Position numbers and translations under genes: made by a program
Shown here: positions 35,416-44,848 of the stretch, in pieces
Layout of the letters: each line of letters begins with the position of its first letter
Position numbering within the stretch: position 1 is the first letter of the stretch
Origin: Shimia_B sp038527375
GTDB lineage: Bacteria; Pseudomonadota; Alphaproteobacteria; Rhodobacterales; Rhodobacteraceae
Direction: 5' to 3'
Assembly (NCBI GenBank): GCA_038527375.1
Contig: JBCBFU010000004.1
Coordinates: forward strand, 46,834 to 110,833
DNA: 64,000 nucleotides
The notes under the pieces: generated by a model
What the model was told of the DNA's origin: nothing
The model's input: only the letters and a program-made list of their open reading frames with translations
The model's database searches: none

Positions 35416-36429
35416 ATGATGACGCTGTTTGGAGACCCTGAAATCTGGCTGCCGTGGACTTTCGCGGCCCTCATGGGTGTCAGCATCCTGATCTATGTGG
35501 TTTTGGACGGGTTCGACCTGGGCGTGGGTGTGTTGTTCCCGTTTGCGAGCGACACCGAAAAGGACACCATGGTCGCGTCTATCGGGCCGTTCTGGGACGC
35601 CAATGAAACTTGGCTCGTGCTCGCGGTGGGCCTCTTGCTCGTGGCCTTCCCGCAGGCTCACGGCGTTATCCTGACGTCACTGTACCTGCCGGTTGCGGTG
35701 CTGCTGATCGGTCTGATCATGCGGGGCGTGGCGTTCGAATTCCGCGCCAAGGCCCCCGCCCCGTGGAAGCGGACATGGAACAACGTCTTTATGTCCGGCT
35801 CGCTCCTCGCCTCGCTCGCGCAAGGGTTCATGCTGGGCATGTACATCATGGGCCTGTCCTGGACGTGGGGCAATGTGGCCTTTGCGACCCTTACGGCCGT
35901 CTTTCTGACGGTCGGCTACAGCTTTATCGGTGCCTGCTGGATCGTGCTGAAAGCAGAGAGTGAGCTTCAGGCCAAAGCCGTAGAGTGGGCCAAGGGCGGC
36001 ATCTGGGGGCTGATCCTCGGGATCGGGTCGATCTCCGTCGCGTCGCCTTTCGTGTCGCCGCGCATCTTCGAGAAATGGTTCACCGCGCCCGAAATCTTCT
36101 ACCTCGCGCCGCTGCCGATCATCTCGGGCGCGCTCGTGGCGTTCCTGTGGTGGAAACTGCGCCGCATGCCCTATGACGATGACCGCTACGCGTGGAGCCC
36201 GTTTGTCGCCGCGATGGCCCTGTTCATCCTCGCGTTCCTTGGGCTGGCCTACAGCTTCTACCCGTATGTGGTGCCCGAACAGCTGACCATCTACGAGGCT
36301 GCGAGCGATCCATCTGCGCTGATCATCATCCTCGTCGGCACGTGCTTCGTTCTGCCCACGATCCTTGCCTATACCGCGCTGGCCTATTGGGTGTTCCGCG
36401 GAAAGGCGACGGCGCTCAGCTACGAATAG
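35416..36429 (+). CDS. cydB: Cytochrome bd-type quinol oxidase subunit II
   Basis: The 337-residue, about eight-span subunit pairs with CydA. The N-terminal ILIYVVLDGFDLGVGVLFPF (about 24-43) and FWDANETWLVLAVG (about 60-73) are CydB hallmarks. Start ATG 35416 follows AGGGACGAT. It ends the regulator-cydA-cydB operon; a hairpin (36454-36472) follows its stop. Confidence 0.95.
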   Translation: MMTLFGDPEIWLPWTFAALMGVSILIYVVLDGFDLGVGVLFPFASDTEKDTMVASIGPFWDANETWLVLAVGLLLVAFPQAHGVILTSLYLPVAVLLIGLIMRGVAFEFRAKAPAPWKRTWNNVFMSGSLLASLAQGFMLGMYIMGLSWTWGNVAFATLTAVFLTVGYSFIGACWIVLKAESELQAKAVEWAKGGIWGLILGIGSISVASPFVSPRIFEKWFTAPEIFYLAPLPIISGALVAFLWWKLRRMPYDDDRYAWSPFVAAMALFILAFLGLAYSFYPYVVPEQLTIYEAASDPSALIIILVGTCFVLPTILAYTALAYWVFRGKATALSYE

Positions 36430-36453
36430 CACTGCCCGGGATTTCGTGGTGGA

Positions 36454-36472
36454 CTGTCCCCGTGTTGGACAG
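36454..36472 (+). terminator. Hairpin downstream of cydB
   Basis: CTGTCC / GGACAG pair perfectly over six bases around a seven-base loop, 25 bases after the cydB stop. A C-run rather than T-run follows, so it is a weak terminator candidate. Confidence 0.35.
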
Positions 36473-36523
36473 CCCCCCGCACGACCGCTACCTCTGGATC
36501 ACACGTGATCAACGGAGCCTGCG

Positions 36524-37291
36524 ATGCCGACCCAGTTTCATCAATTCCCGTATAACGACGACAACTACGGCGTGCTGGTCCACGACACCGCGACGGGGCA
36601 AACGGCCTGCGTGGATGCGGGTGACGGGGCGGCTGTGCAAGCGGCGCTGGCGCAAACCGGTTGGACCCTGACGCAGCTGTGGATCACGCATCACCACTGG
36701 GACCACACCGACGATCTGGCCGCCGTGAAATCCGCGACCGGCTGCCACGTGATCGGGCCGGGCTATGACGGCAGCGCCAAACTGGCCATCGACCAGCATG
36801 TGCGCGACGGGGACAGCTTCACCCTGGGCAATACCAAGGTGACGTGTATCCACACCCCCGGCCACACGCTCGATATGATCAACTACCACTTGGCCGAGGA
36901 TGCCGTGGTCTTCACCGGTGACACCCTGTTTGCTATGGGCTGTGGCCGGGTCTTCGAAGGCACGTTCGATCAGATGTACCAGTCGATGGAACGTCTTTTG
37001 GCCCTCCCCGACGACACGGTGGTCTATGGGGGCCACGAATACACGCAGGCCAACGCGGCCTTTGCTCTGTCTGTCGATCCCACCAACGCGGACCTTCAAA
37101 CGCGTGCGAAGGCCGTGTGTGCGGCCCGCGCCAAGGGCGAACCAACGATGCCCACAACCATGGCAAAGGAACGCGCGACGAACCCGTTTCTGCGCTACGG
37201 CGATGCGCAACTGCGCGCGCATCTGGGGATGGCGGACGCCACCGATGCGGCGGTCTTTGCGGAATTGCGGGGACGCAAGGACCGGTTCTAG
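36524..37291 (+). CDS. gloB: Hydroxyacylglutathione hydrolase (glyoxalase II)
   Basis: The 255-residue metallo-beta-lactamase-fold enzyme hydrolyses S-lactoylglutathione in methylglyoxal detoxification. The binuclear metal motif THHHWDHTDD is at about 56-65, later ligands in HTPGHTLD (about 110-117) and FTGDTLF (about 128-134), and the C-terminal substrate-binding domain follows. ATG 36524 follows GGAG. An inverted repeat GATCAC-AC-GTGATC lies at 36497-36510 just upstream; its role is unknown. Confidence 0.93.
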   Translation: MPTQFHQFPYNDDNYGVLVHDTATGQTACVDAGDGAAVQAALAQTGWTLTQLWITHHHWDHTDDLAAVKSATGCHVIGPGYDGSAKLAIDQHVRDGDSFTLGNTKVTCIHTPGHTLDMINYHLAEDAVVFTGDTLFAMGCGRVFEGTFDQMYQSMERLLALPDDTVVYGGHEYTQANAAFALSVDPTNADLQTRAKAVCAARAKGEPTMPTTMAKERATNPFLRYGDAQLRAHLGMADATDAAVFAELRGRKDRF

Positions 37292-37665
37292 CCCCGCTTG
37301 TCGCGGTGATAGGTAAGGGTTGATGCGATAATCACGGCCAATGCATCCTCGTCCAGAGTGTCGTCCGTTGGCAACAGCACGGCGCGATTGTCCTGATAGG
37401 CAAAGGCCTCCGGGAACTGGCTGCGCCAGCGCCCGACCAGATCGGTTTGGCAATGCACGAATAGCGCCACACCACCTTCGTGCGCCGCCATCCGCAGCGT
37501 GGTTCCCATACGCCGCGGCGGCACGAAAGACGCCTGCCCCCACTTCACCGTTTCCTCGACCGTGATGCCCAGATCGCGTGCCACGGCGTGCACAAGGCCC
37601 CGCACCTGATCCAGCCGGTCCCGCGCCGTATCGGGTGCGGCGGCCAATGCGGCCTCAAACGTCAC
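37288..37665 (-). CDS. DUF1801 (YdhG-like) protein, GTG start
   Basis: The 125-residue soluble protein matches DUF1801: ETVKWGQASF (about 37-46), RMAAHEGGVALFVHC and a C-terminal helix after DTLDEDAL. The biochemical role of the family is not established. It starts with GTG at 37665, overlapping the oxidoreductase stop as GTGA, so the two are probably cotranslated. The stop overlaps the gloB stop by four bases. Confidence 0.75.
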   Translation of the reverse strand: MTFEAALAAAPDTARDRLDQVRGLVHAVARDLGITVEETVKWGQASFVPPRRMGTTLRMAAHEGGVALFVHCQTDLVGRWRSQFPEAFAYQDNRAVLLPTDDTLDEDALAVIIASTLTYHRDKRG

Positions 37666-38762
37666 GGGATCACGACGATATTGCCGGTATGCACCTTGTC
37701 GATGAAGGCCTGCTGGCCTGCGTGGAAGTCCTCCAGCGCGTAGGTCGCCGCCAGCATCGGCTTGACCTCTCCCCGCTCGATATACCCCACGAGGTCCCGC
37801 ATGATTTGGGGATCAATCACAGTCGATCCGGTAAAGGTCAGGTCCATCAGGTAAAGCGTGCGCACATCCAAATCGACGATCGGCCCGGCAATCGCGCCCG
37901 ACGTGGTGTAGCGGCCCCCGCGATCCAGCGCGTCAATCAAGGTCCCAAAGTAGGCGCCCGCAACGATATCCGCGACGACATCGACACGATCCCGTCCCGT
38001 TGCCTCCTTCAATGCCTGGGGCAGGTTTTCCGGCGCGCGGGGCAGGATGTGGTCAGGACCGCAGCGGGCGACATCGGCATGTTTCGCCTCGGACGCCAAG
38101 GCCACAACCGTGGCCCCGCGGCGCTTGGCAAGCTGGATCAATGCCCCCCCGACGCCGCCGGACGCGCCCGTTACAAGAACGGTGTCGCCCGCGCCAACCT
38201 GCGCCCGCGACAACATGCCTTCTGCAGTGGAATAGGAGCACGAAAATGTGGCCAACTCCGCATCGCTCAGATCGCTCGCCACAGGCAAGGCATTGTGGTG
38301 GTCAATGACCGTGTATTCGGCATAGCCGCCATCGGCCTCGGACCCGTAATAGCCCGTCTTGTGCTTGTTCAGGGGATCATCCCAGTCGCGCAGCCAATTG
38401 TCGGTGATGACACGCTGGCCCAGCAACGCCGGGTCGGCGTCGGCGCCCACGGCCACGACCTCCCCGCAGACATCTGCGCCTTGAATGCGGGGAAAGGCGA
38501 TCCCTGCCCCGCCCCACGTGTTGTCCGCCGTGCTGTCGAGGCTGTCATAGGCGGCCCCCGTCGTCGCCTCGGTCACGGATTTGGAATACCAACCCGCCCG
38601 CGTGTTCACGTCGGTGTTGTTCATCCCGCAGGCCCGAACCCGGATCAGCACTTCGTTCGCTGCAGGCTGCGGTACGGGCCATGCGGTTTCAAATTCCAGA
38701 GCATCCAGCCCACCGTGGCGTTTCAAGACCACCGCGCGCATTGTCTTGGGTATGTCTGTCAT
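37662..38762 (-). CDS. Zinc-type alcohol dehydrogenase/quinone oxidoreductase family protein
   Basis: The 366-residue MDR-family enzyme has a GroES-like N-terminal domain (about 10-130, with EVLIRVRACGMNNTDVN) and a Rossmann domain with VLVTGASGGVGGALIQLAKR (about 185-204). Catalytic zinc cysteines are not obvious (Asn replaces Cys in GMNNTD), so it is nearer the zinc-free quinone-oxidoreductase branch. ATG 38762 follows AGGAG; the open frame extends upstream to 39218 but there it would oppose the ALDH gene. Probable NADPH-dependent carbonyl or quinone reduction, substrate unknown. Confidence 0.85.
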   Translation of the reverse strand: MTDIPKTMRAVVLKRHGGLDALEFETAWPVPQPAANEVLIRVRACGMNNTDVNTRAGWYSKSVTEATTGAAYDSLDSTADNTWGGAGIAFPRIQGADVCGEVVAVGADADPALLGQRVITDNWLRDWDDPLNKHKTGYYGSEADGGYAEYTVIDHHNALPVASDLSDAELATFSCSYSTAEGMLSRAQVGAGDTVLVTGASGGVGGALIQLAKRRGATVVALASEAKHADVARCGPDHILPRAPENLPQALKEATGRDRVDVVADIVAGAYFGTLIDALDRGGRYTTSGAIAGPIVDLDVRTLYLMDLTFTGSTVIDPQIMRDLVGYIERGEVKPMLAATYALEDFHAGQQAFIDKVHTGNIVVIP

Positions 38763-38933
38763 GGGGCTCCTATCCACCGTGTTTGCCGACCAGAGGCTGG
38801 CATTTGTGCCCAACTTGAAGCCCCACAGAGCAAACGACCACCCCTTTCCCGACGTCCACATGTCGTGGATCAGCTTGCGCCGGCGACTTCTGAGCCACAG
38901 GGTCCACCAAAGACCGTTAAAAGAGAGCGCACC

Positions 38934-40400
38934 ATGGACCTTCAGGACCTCTACCTCAACTACATCGACGGCGCGTGGACCCAAGGGGGTGCGGGCACGA
39001 TCGACGTGACCAACCCGGGCACCGGCGAACGCCTGTGCCGTCATGCGCTTGCAGATGCAGCCGATGTGAACCGCGCCGTCGCTGCCGCCAAGCGTGTGCA
39101 CGAAAGCGGCGCGCTCACCTCCCTGCGCCCGGTCGAACGGGGCCGCATGGTGCAGGCTATGGGCCGCTACCTGATTGAACACCGCGACGCCGTGGCCGAG
39201 CTTTTGACGCTCGAGCAAGGCAAACCCCTTTGGGAAGCGCGGATGGAGGTCGAAGGCGCCGCCCGCTATTTCGAATATTACGGCAATCAGGCCGAAACGG
39301 TCGAAGGTCGGTCCATTCCCTTGGGCGCGAAATACTACGACTTCACCGCCTATGAGCCCTTTGGCGTCTCCGGCCAGATCATCCCGTGGAACTACCCGGT
39401 CGAAATGACCGCGCGCTCGCTATCTGCAGGCCTCGCGACCGGCAATGCCTGCGTGATCAAAACGCCCGAGATGACGCCGTGCTCCAACTACATCTTTGCC
39501 CACGCGGCCGAGGCCGCGGGCCTGCCACCCGGCGCGGTTAACATCCTGTGCGGTCTGGGGACCGAGGCCGGGGCAGCCCTGACCTCCAACCCGGATGTGC
39601 GCCAGATCGTATTCACCGGATCGGTTGCCACGGGCAAGGCCATCGCGCGCGCTGCCGCCGAAACACTGGCCCCCTGCGTTCTGGAACTGGGCGGAAAATC
39701 CGGGGCCATTGTCCACGCCGACGCCGACATCGACGGCTTCACGGACAACGTCCGCTGGGGCATCTATTTCAACGCGGGTCAAGTGTGCAGCGCGATGAGC
39801 CGGATCATTGTCCACGAAGACCGCCGCGACGAGGTCGTTGAAAACATCGCATCCCTCGCCCAAGGCCTGTCCGTCGGGCCGGGGATGGAGCGCGAAAGCT
39901 TTGGTGCCAACATGGGCGCGATGGTGTCAGAGGCACAGCGCAACCGCGCCGTGGACATGGTCGCCGCCGCTCAGGCCCAAGGCGCCACCGTCGTCACCGG
40001 GGGCCGGGCCCTGAACATCCCCGGCAGCTTTCTGGAGCCGACGGTCCTGACCGACGTCACCCCGGACATGACCATCGCCCAAGAGGAAGTCTTTGGCCCC
40101 GTCGTCAGCGTCCTGAGCTTCAAGACCCCGGAGGAGGCCATCGCCATTGCCAACGGCACGCCCTACGGCCTTGTCGGCGGCACCTTTACCGGCAACCTCG
40201 ATCAGGCCATGCGAGACGCTCAATCCATCCGCGCCGGGCAGGTTTTCGTCAACGAATGGTACGCAGGCGGCGTCGAAACCCCGTTCGGCGGCTATGGCCA
40301 ATCGGGCTACGGGCGCGAAAAAGGGCGCGAAGCCCTGTGGAATTATGTGCAAACCAAAAATATTGCCATCTCAATTGGGGGTGGAGCGGGCCGTAGCTGA
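38934..40400 (+). CDS. NAD(P)-dependent aldehyde dehydrogenase
   Basis: The 488-residue enzyme has the standard ALDH fold: substrate entry helices, VSGQIIPWNYPVEM (about 145-158), the catalytic Glu in LELGGKSG (about 250-257) and the catalytic Cys in NAGQVCSAM (about 279-287). ATG 38934 gives the usual N-terminus (MDLQDLYLNYIDGAW); a much longer open frame upstream is antisense to the divergent oxidoreductase. The divergent oxidoreductase is 171 bases away. Betaine-, gamma-amino- or vanillin-type aldehydes are all possible. Confidence 0.9.
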   Translation: MDLQDLYLNYIDGAWTQGGAGTIDVTNPGTGERLCRHALADAADVNRAVAAAKRVHESGALTSLRPVERGRMVQAMGRYLIEHRDAVAELLTLEQGKPLWEARMEVEGAARYFEYYGNQAETVEGRSIPLGAKYYDFTAYEPFGVSGQIIPWNYPVEMTARSLSAGLATGNACVIKTPEMTPCSNYIFAHAAEAAGLPPGAVNILCGLGTEAGAALTSNPDVRQIVFTGSVATGKAIARAAAETLAPCVLELGGKSGAIVHADADIDGFTDNVRWGIYFNAGQVCSAMSRIIVHEDRRDEVVENIASLAQGLSVGPGMERESFGANMGAMVSEAQRNRAVDMVAAAQAQGATVVTGGRALNIPGSFLEPTVLTDVTPDMTIAQEEVFGPVVSVLSFKTPEEAIAIANGTPYGLVGGTFTGNLDQAMRDAQSIRAGQVFVNEWYAGGVETPFGGYGQSGYGREKGREALWNYVQTKNIAISIGGGAGRS

Positions 40401-40472
40401 ATGCTGCACTTGCGAAATAGCGACAACCACCTAGGCTGACGGGGTTCTTTCCTAGTGCCGGGGTGATTGGCC

Positions 40473-41408
40473 ATGCGCGCCATTATCGTGATGACAGAAC
40501 AGACGCCGCCGCTAGAGCTCGGCTGTGTGCTGGGGCTTGCTGCGGCGGCCCGCACCGAAACCCTTTTGGTGTCGGCAACCGGGGGTGCGGTGCCTCTGGC
40601 GCAAAACCTATTCGCCGACACGCTGGCCGCTGACGACATATCAGGCGCAGTAGATTGCATCGTGATCCTGTCCGGCCCGGATGCCTCTGCCTTGTCAGAG
40701 GCGCCACTGGGCAAACACCTCCGCTATTGGCTGCGTCAGGAAAAACCCTGCCTTGCGGTCGGCCCCGCTGTGCATGCGCTGGCGCGTTTGGGCGTGCTCG
40801 AGGGACTGTCCGTTGCGGTGCCGCAAGGCGATGTGATCTCGCTCAGCCGGACCCATGCGGACGTCACGGCGCTCGATACGCTGATGGCCTGTGACGGGCG
40901 GGTCTTCACATGCGCAGGGGGCGCGGCGGCGCTTGATGCGATGCAGCTTTTCCTGTCGGGCATTGCGCAGGCAATGGATGCGAGCCCGCAAGAGATCGCA
41001 GAGGCCTGCCTTGCCCCGCCGCCCCGACCGCTGCACACACCCCAGCGCCCACCTGTTCTGTCGCCGGGCGACAGCGCACCGGGCAGCCTCCACCGCGCCG
41101 TGGCCGAGATGGAGGGCGCGCTCGACACCCCACGCCCGATCCCCGAAATTGCGCAGGCCATCGGGCTGTCCCAACGACAGATGGAGCGTCTCTTCCTCAC
41201 CCATCTGGGTGCGACGCCCGCGCAGCATTACCGCGCGATGCGGCTGACGCGTGCGCGGCGTGACGTCACCGACACAACCACCCCCATCGTCGACATCGCA
41301 GGCCGCCACGGGTTTTCAAACGCCGTGCACTTCAGCCGTGCCTACAAACAACTCTTTGGCCGCCCACCGCAACGCGACCGCATCCTCGCCCGGCGCAAGC
41401 CAGCCTAA
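40473..41408 (+). CDS. GlxA-type AraC-family transcriptional regulator
   Basis: The 311-residue protein has a DJ-1/PfpI-like N-terminal domain (about 1-175) and a C-terminal AraC double helix-turn-helix (IPEIAQAIGLSQRQMERLF, about 225-243, and TPIVDIAGRHGFSNAVHFSRAYK). Relatives in this group control amine, choline or arginine use. ATG 40473 is preferred; a TTG at 40467 is in frame. It follows the ALDH gene by 72 bases and may regulate it. Confidence 0.88.
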   Translation: MRAIIVMTEQTPPLELGCVLGLAAAARTETLLVSATGGAVPLAQNLFADTLAADDISGAVDCIVILSGPDASALSEAPLGKHLRYWLRQEKPCLAVGPAVHALARLGVLEGLSVAVPQGDVISLSRTHADVTALDTLMACDGRVFTCAGGAAALDAMQLFLSGIAQAMDASPQEIAEACLAPPPRPLHTPQRPPVLSPGDSAPGSLHRAVAEMEGALDTPRPIPEIAQAIGLSQRQMERLFLTHLGATPAQHYRAMRLTRARRDVTDTTTPIVDIAGRHGFSNAVHFSRAYKQLFGRPPQRDRILARRKPA

Positions 41409-41461
41409 AACCCTGAGCAACCCCACAGAAAAAAGACACCACTTTCACAATTAGCCCCTTC

Positions 41462-41473
41462 CAAAGCGCTTTG
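41462..41473. promoter_or_regulatory. LacI-family operator candidate before the GH13 alpha-glucosidase
   Basis: CAAAGCGCTTTG is a perfect 12-base palindrome with central CG, the consensus shape for LacI regulators of alpha-glucoside genes (AglR-like). It lies 49 bases before the ATG. The matching LacI gene is not next door, so regulation would be in trans. Confidence 0.6.
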
Positions 41474-41522
41474 AAGTGGTCGATCAATCGCCCAACACAC
41501 GCCAAGCGAGGAGGAGTTCGCC

Positions 41523-43136
41523 ATGTCTGAATGGTGGCGCGGGGCCGTAATCTACCAAATCTATCCACGGTCCTTTCAAGACAGCACCGGCAACGGTGTG
41601 GGCGACCTACAGGGCATCACGCGCAGACTGGGCCATGTGGCCGATCTGGGCGCGGACGCAATCTGGCTGTCGCCGATCTTTACCAGCCCCATGAAGGATA
41701 TGGGCTATGACGTTTCCGACTACACCGATATCGACCCCCTGTTCGGCACGCTCGAAGACTTCGACGCACTGATTGCCCGCGCCCATGCGCTGGGGCTCAA
41801 GGTCATTATTGATCAGGTGCTGTCACACACATCCGACCAACACGCCTGGTTCAAGGAAAGCCGCGCCAGCCGCGACAACCCGAAGGCGGACTGGTACGTC
41901 TGGGCCGACGCGAAACCCGATGGCTCGCCACCCAACAACTGGGCGGCAGTCTTTGGCGGCCCTGCATGGGAATGGGACGCCCGTCGCAAGCAGTATTACC
42001 TGCACAACTTCCTCGACAGTCAGCCGGACGTGAACATGCACAACCCGGCGGTACAGGACGCGCTGCTGGACACCATGCGGTTCTGGCTGGATCGCGGCGT
42101 GGATGGCTTCCGGCTCGATACCGTAAACTACTACTTCCACAACCAAGCCCTCACGGACAATCCGCCCGAAACGGCGGAGGCCATCGCAGCCACGCATTCC
42201 ACCTACGAGATGCAAAAGCACATCCATTCCAAGAACCAGCCGGACAATCTGGCCTTCCTCGAACGGATGCGGGCGCTGTGTGACGAATACGACGGGCGCA
42301 TGATGGTGGGCGAGGTCGGGGATCGCGGTGACATCGCCATCGACATCATGGGCAAATACACCAGCGGATCGAACCGCCTGCACATGGCCTATTCCTTTGA
42401 ATTGCTCGGCCCCAAGTTTTCGCCCGCACATTTCCGCAACACGGTCGCGAACTTCCAGTCAGGCGCGCCCGATGGCTGGCCTTGCTGGTCGTTCTCGAAC
42501 CACGATGTGCCCCGCCACGTCACCCGGTGGTCGGATCATGCCGATGACCAAGACGCGCTCGCGCGGCAATCCATCGGCCTTCTGATGGCGCTCGAAGGCT
42601 CCATCGGGATCTACCAAGGCGAAGAGCTCGGCCTGCCCCAGACCGAGATGGAGTATCACGAGCTGACCGACCCGCCTGCCCTGCGCTTCTGGCCCGAGGA
42701 AAAGGGCCGCGACGGGTGCCGGACCCCCATGGTGTGGGAGGCTGGAGCCGCGAATTCCGGCTTCTCGGGTGCAGACCCGTGGCTGCCCGTGAAGACCCCG
42801 CAGGCTGAACGGGCGGTATCCGCGCAAGACAGCCAGAACGACAGCGTGTTGGCGGCCTATAGGGCCACCATCGCGTTCCGGCAGTCCTCGGAGGTTCTGA
42901 AATCGGGCTCGACCCAGTGGGTCGACCTGCCCGAACCCCTGTTGGCCTTCAAACGCACCAAGGGCGCGGCAACGCTGACCTGTGTGTTCAACCTGTCAAA
43001 GGACAACCATAGCCTGACCGTGGACGGGGCCACCGCCCTTGTCGGGCCGTCGACGGGCACTCTGGATGGGGCCGCGCTGTCGCTGCCCGCAAACACGTTT
43101 GCCTATCTCGACGGCGATGTCGCGCTGACGGCCTAA
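41523..43136 (+). CDS. Alpha-glucosidase, glycoside hydrolase family 13
   Basis: The 537-residue oligo-1,6-/alpha-glucosidase-type enzyme has the four GH13 regions: IIDQVLSHTSD (about 98-108, region I), GFRLDTVNYY (nucleophile Asp near 200, region II), MMVGEVGD (acid/base Glu near 264, region III) and FSNHDVPRH (Asp near 328, region IV). The start has GAGGAGGAG upstream. No transporter is adjacent; the gene stands alone behind a LacI-type palindrome. No signal peptide, so intracellular maltose, sucrose or isomaltose-type substrates are likely. Confidence 0.92.
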   Translation: MSEWWRGAVIYQIYPRSFQDSTGNGVGDLQGITRRLGHVADLGADAIWLSPIFTSPMKDMGYDVSDYTDIDPLFGTLEDFDALIARAHALGLKVIIDQVLSHTSDQHAWFKESRASRDNPKADWYVWADAKPDGSPPNNWAAVFGGPAWEWDARRKQYYLHNFLDSQPDVNMHNPAVQDALLDTMRFWLDRGVDGFRLDTVNYYFHNQALTDNPPETAEAIAATHSTYEMQKHIHSKNQPDNLAFLERMRALCDEYDGRMMVGEVGDRGDIAIDIMGKYTSGSNRLHMAYSFELLGPKFSPAHFRNTVANFQSGAPDGWPCWSFSNHDVPRHVTRWSDHADDQDALARQSIGLLMALEGSIGIYQGEELGLPQTEMEYHELTDPPALRFWPEEKGRDGCRTPMVWEAGAANSGFSGADPWLPVKTPQAERAVSAQDSQNDSVLAAYRATIAFRQSSEVLKSGSTQWVDLPEPLLAFKRTKGAATLTCVFNLSKDNHSLTVDGATALVGPSTGTLDGAALSLPANTFAYLDGDVALTA

Positions 43137-43143
43137 CGACATC

Positions 43144-43171
43144 GGCTCCGCGCCTGACCGGGTGCGGGGCC
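43144..43171 (+). terminator. Hairpin downstream of the alpha-glucosidase gene
   Basis: GGCTCCGCGCC and GGTGCGGGGCC pair over eleven positions (two G-U) around loop TGACCG, seven bases after the stop. No T-run follows, so termination strength is uncertain. Confidence 0.5.
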
Positions 43172-43217
43172 ACGCAAACGCCTGGGCGTCCGCGATATAT
43201 CTGGAAAAGGGGGAAGG

Positions 43218-43294
<77 letters not shown>

Positions 43295-43304
43295 AACGAA
43301 GCGC

Positions 43305-43333
43305 CGTTTAGGCAAACCGGTCGGGGGGGTCAA
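43305..43333 (-). promoter_or_regulatory. Probable tRNA promoter
   Basis: On the minus strand TTGACC (43333-43328) and TAAACG (43310-43305) are spaced by 17 bases, and the tRNA 5' end is 10 bases after the -10. Good -35, moderate -10. Confidence 0.5.
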
Positions 43334-43408
43334 GGGGCACAACCCGATATCGGCCTTGAATACGGACAAAATCATCCGTTACCTGACGGCCCAGAACCCG
43401 AGGACGCG

Positions 43409-44848
43409 ATGACCCTGACGCCCACCGCCCCAGCACCCGAAGCCTGCGTCCTTGCCCTGTCGGATATAGTCGGCGCGGCCCACGTAAGGACCGGCCCCGA
43501 CACCGCGAAATGGTCGCGCGATTGGACGGGGCTGTACCAATGGCAACCGCGCTGCGTTGTCCTGCCCGCCTCAACCGCAGAGGTCAGCGCGGTCGTCACG
43601 TATTGCCACGACAACGACATCCCGATGGTGCCCGCAGGCGGCATGACGGGCCTGACCGGCGCCACGCAGGCCGAGGCCGCCGTGATGATCGGGCTCGACC
43701 GGATGCGATCCGTGCGCGCCATCAAACCGGACGCGCAGATCATCCTTGTCGACGCAGGCGTCATCATCGACACCATCAACGAGGTCGCGATGGAACACGG
43801 CCTTGTCTTTCCGCTGTCCTTTGGTGCGCGCGGGTCGGCAATGATCGGCGGGGCCCTGTCGACCAATGCGGGCGGCTCGAACGTGCTGCGCTACGGCTCG
43901 GCCCGCGCACTTTGCCTCGGGGTTGAGGTCGTGCTGCCCGATGGCCGCGTGATGGATTTGATGAGCGAGTTGCGCAAGGACAACTCGGGCCTCGACCTCA
44001 AGCACCTGTTCATCGGCGGTGAAGGGACGCTGGGCCTGATCACCGGGGCGGTGCTGAAACTGTCGTCTGAACCTGCCGTGCGGGCGACCGCTATGATCGG
44101 AATGGACCGCCTAGCCCCCGCCTTGGGCCTGCTGAACCGCCTGCAAGAGGCCACTGGCGGCGCGATCGAAGCCTTTGAATACATGCCCCGGACCTACATC
44201 GCCAAACACGTGGACAAATGCGGTGGGCGCGAACCGTTTGATGATGCCCACCCCGTGAACATCCTCGTGGAAGCTGCATCCACCCGCGCCGACGATGCGC
44301 GCGCAGACGCGGACGGCACGCCCGCGCTTCTTGCAACGTTGCAGGGCGTGCTGGCCGATGCTTTTGAAGCTGGCGACATCAGTGATGCGACCGTGGCCCA
44401 GAACGAAGGCCAGCGGACAGAAATGTGGACGCGGCGTGAAGACGCCGCCGAGATCACCTTTGACCGGCACCCCTTGATCGACAACGACATCGCGCTGCCA
44501 CTCGAACAGGTGCCCGCCTTCCTCGACGCAGTCGCCCCGCGCATTCGCGCACTCGATCCCGGGTCCGAGGATTTCATCATCGCCCATCTGGGCGACGGGA
44601 ACCTGCACTACACGGTCTATCCCACCCGCAGTGATGCGGAGCTGAAGGACGCCGTAAAGGAAGCGATCGAAGAGGTCGTACGCGATTTCGGCGGATCGTT
44701 CTCAGCCGAACACGGGGTGGGCACCGCCAAGCTAAACTCGATGACCCGACGCAAGGACGCCGTGGCTCTCGACGTCATGCGCAGCGTCAAGGCAGCGCTC
44801 GACCCAAAGGGGCTGATGAACCCCGGCAAGGTCTTTCCAAACGCTTAA
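43409..44848 (+). CDS. FAD-linked 2-hydroxyacid dehydrogenase (GlcD/D-2-hydroxyglutarate dehydrogenase family)
   Basis: The 479-residue flavoenzyme has a PCMH-type FAD domain (PAGGMTGLTGAT, about 75-86; GALSTNAGGSNVLRYG, about 150-165; GGEGTLGLITG, about 206-216) and the C-terminal FAD-oxidase domain (IAHLGDGNLHYTVYP, about 391-405; FSAEHGVGTAKL). D-lactate, glycolate or D-2-hydroxyglutarate are family substrates; no GlcE/GlcF partner is adjacent, which favours a stand-alone D-2-hydroxyglutarate or D-lactate dehydrogenase. Its stop overlaps the convergent hemC stop. Confidence 0.88.
   Translation: MTLTPTAPAPEACVLALSDIVGAAHVRTGPDTAKWSRDWTGLYQWQPRCVVLPASTAEVSAVVTYCHDNDIPMVPAGGMTGLTGATQAEAAVMIGLDRMRSVRAIKPDAQIILVDAGVIIDTINEVAMEHGLVFPLSFGARGSAMIGGALSTNAGGSNVLRYGSARALCLGVEVVLPDGRVMDLMSELRKDNSGLDLKHLFIGGEGTLGLITGAVLKLSSEPAVRATAMIGMDRLAPALGLLNRLQEATGGAIEAFEYMPRTYIAKHVDKCGGREPFDDAHPVNILVEAASTRADDARADADGTPALLATLQGVLADAFEAGDISDATVAQNEGQRTEMWTRREDAAEITFDRHPLIDNDIALPLEQVPAFLDAVAPRIRALDPGSEDFIIAHLGDGNLHYTVYPTRSDAELKDAVKEAIEEVVRDFGGSFSAEHGVGTAKLNSMTRRKDAVALDVMRSVKAALDPKGLMNPGKVFPNA

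Noticed and set aside
33891..35486. 531-codon minus-strand open frame
   Set aside because: It is antisense to cydA and shows low-complexity charged sequence without any recognisable domain.
36497..36510. GATCAC-AC-GTGATC inverted repeat before gloB considered as an operator
   Set aside because: It is short, lies almost on the ribosome site, and no regulator is adjacent; kept only as a note in the gloB entry.
37578..38933. Long plus-strand extension of the aldehyde dehydrogenase frame giving a 940-residue protein
   Set aside because: The extra 452 residues are antisense to the oxidoreductase and DUF1801 genes, have no domain resemblance, and the ALDH has a good start at 38934.
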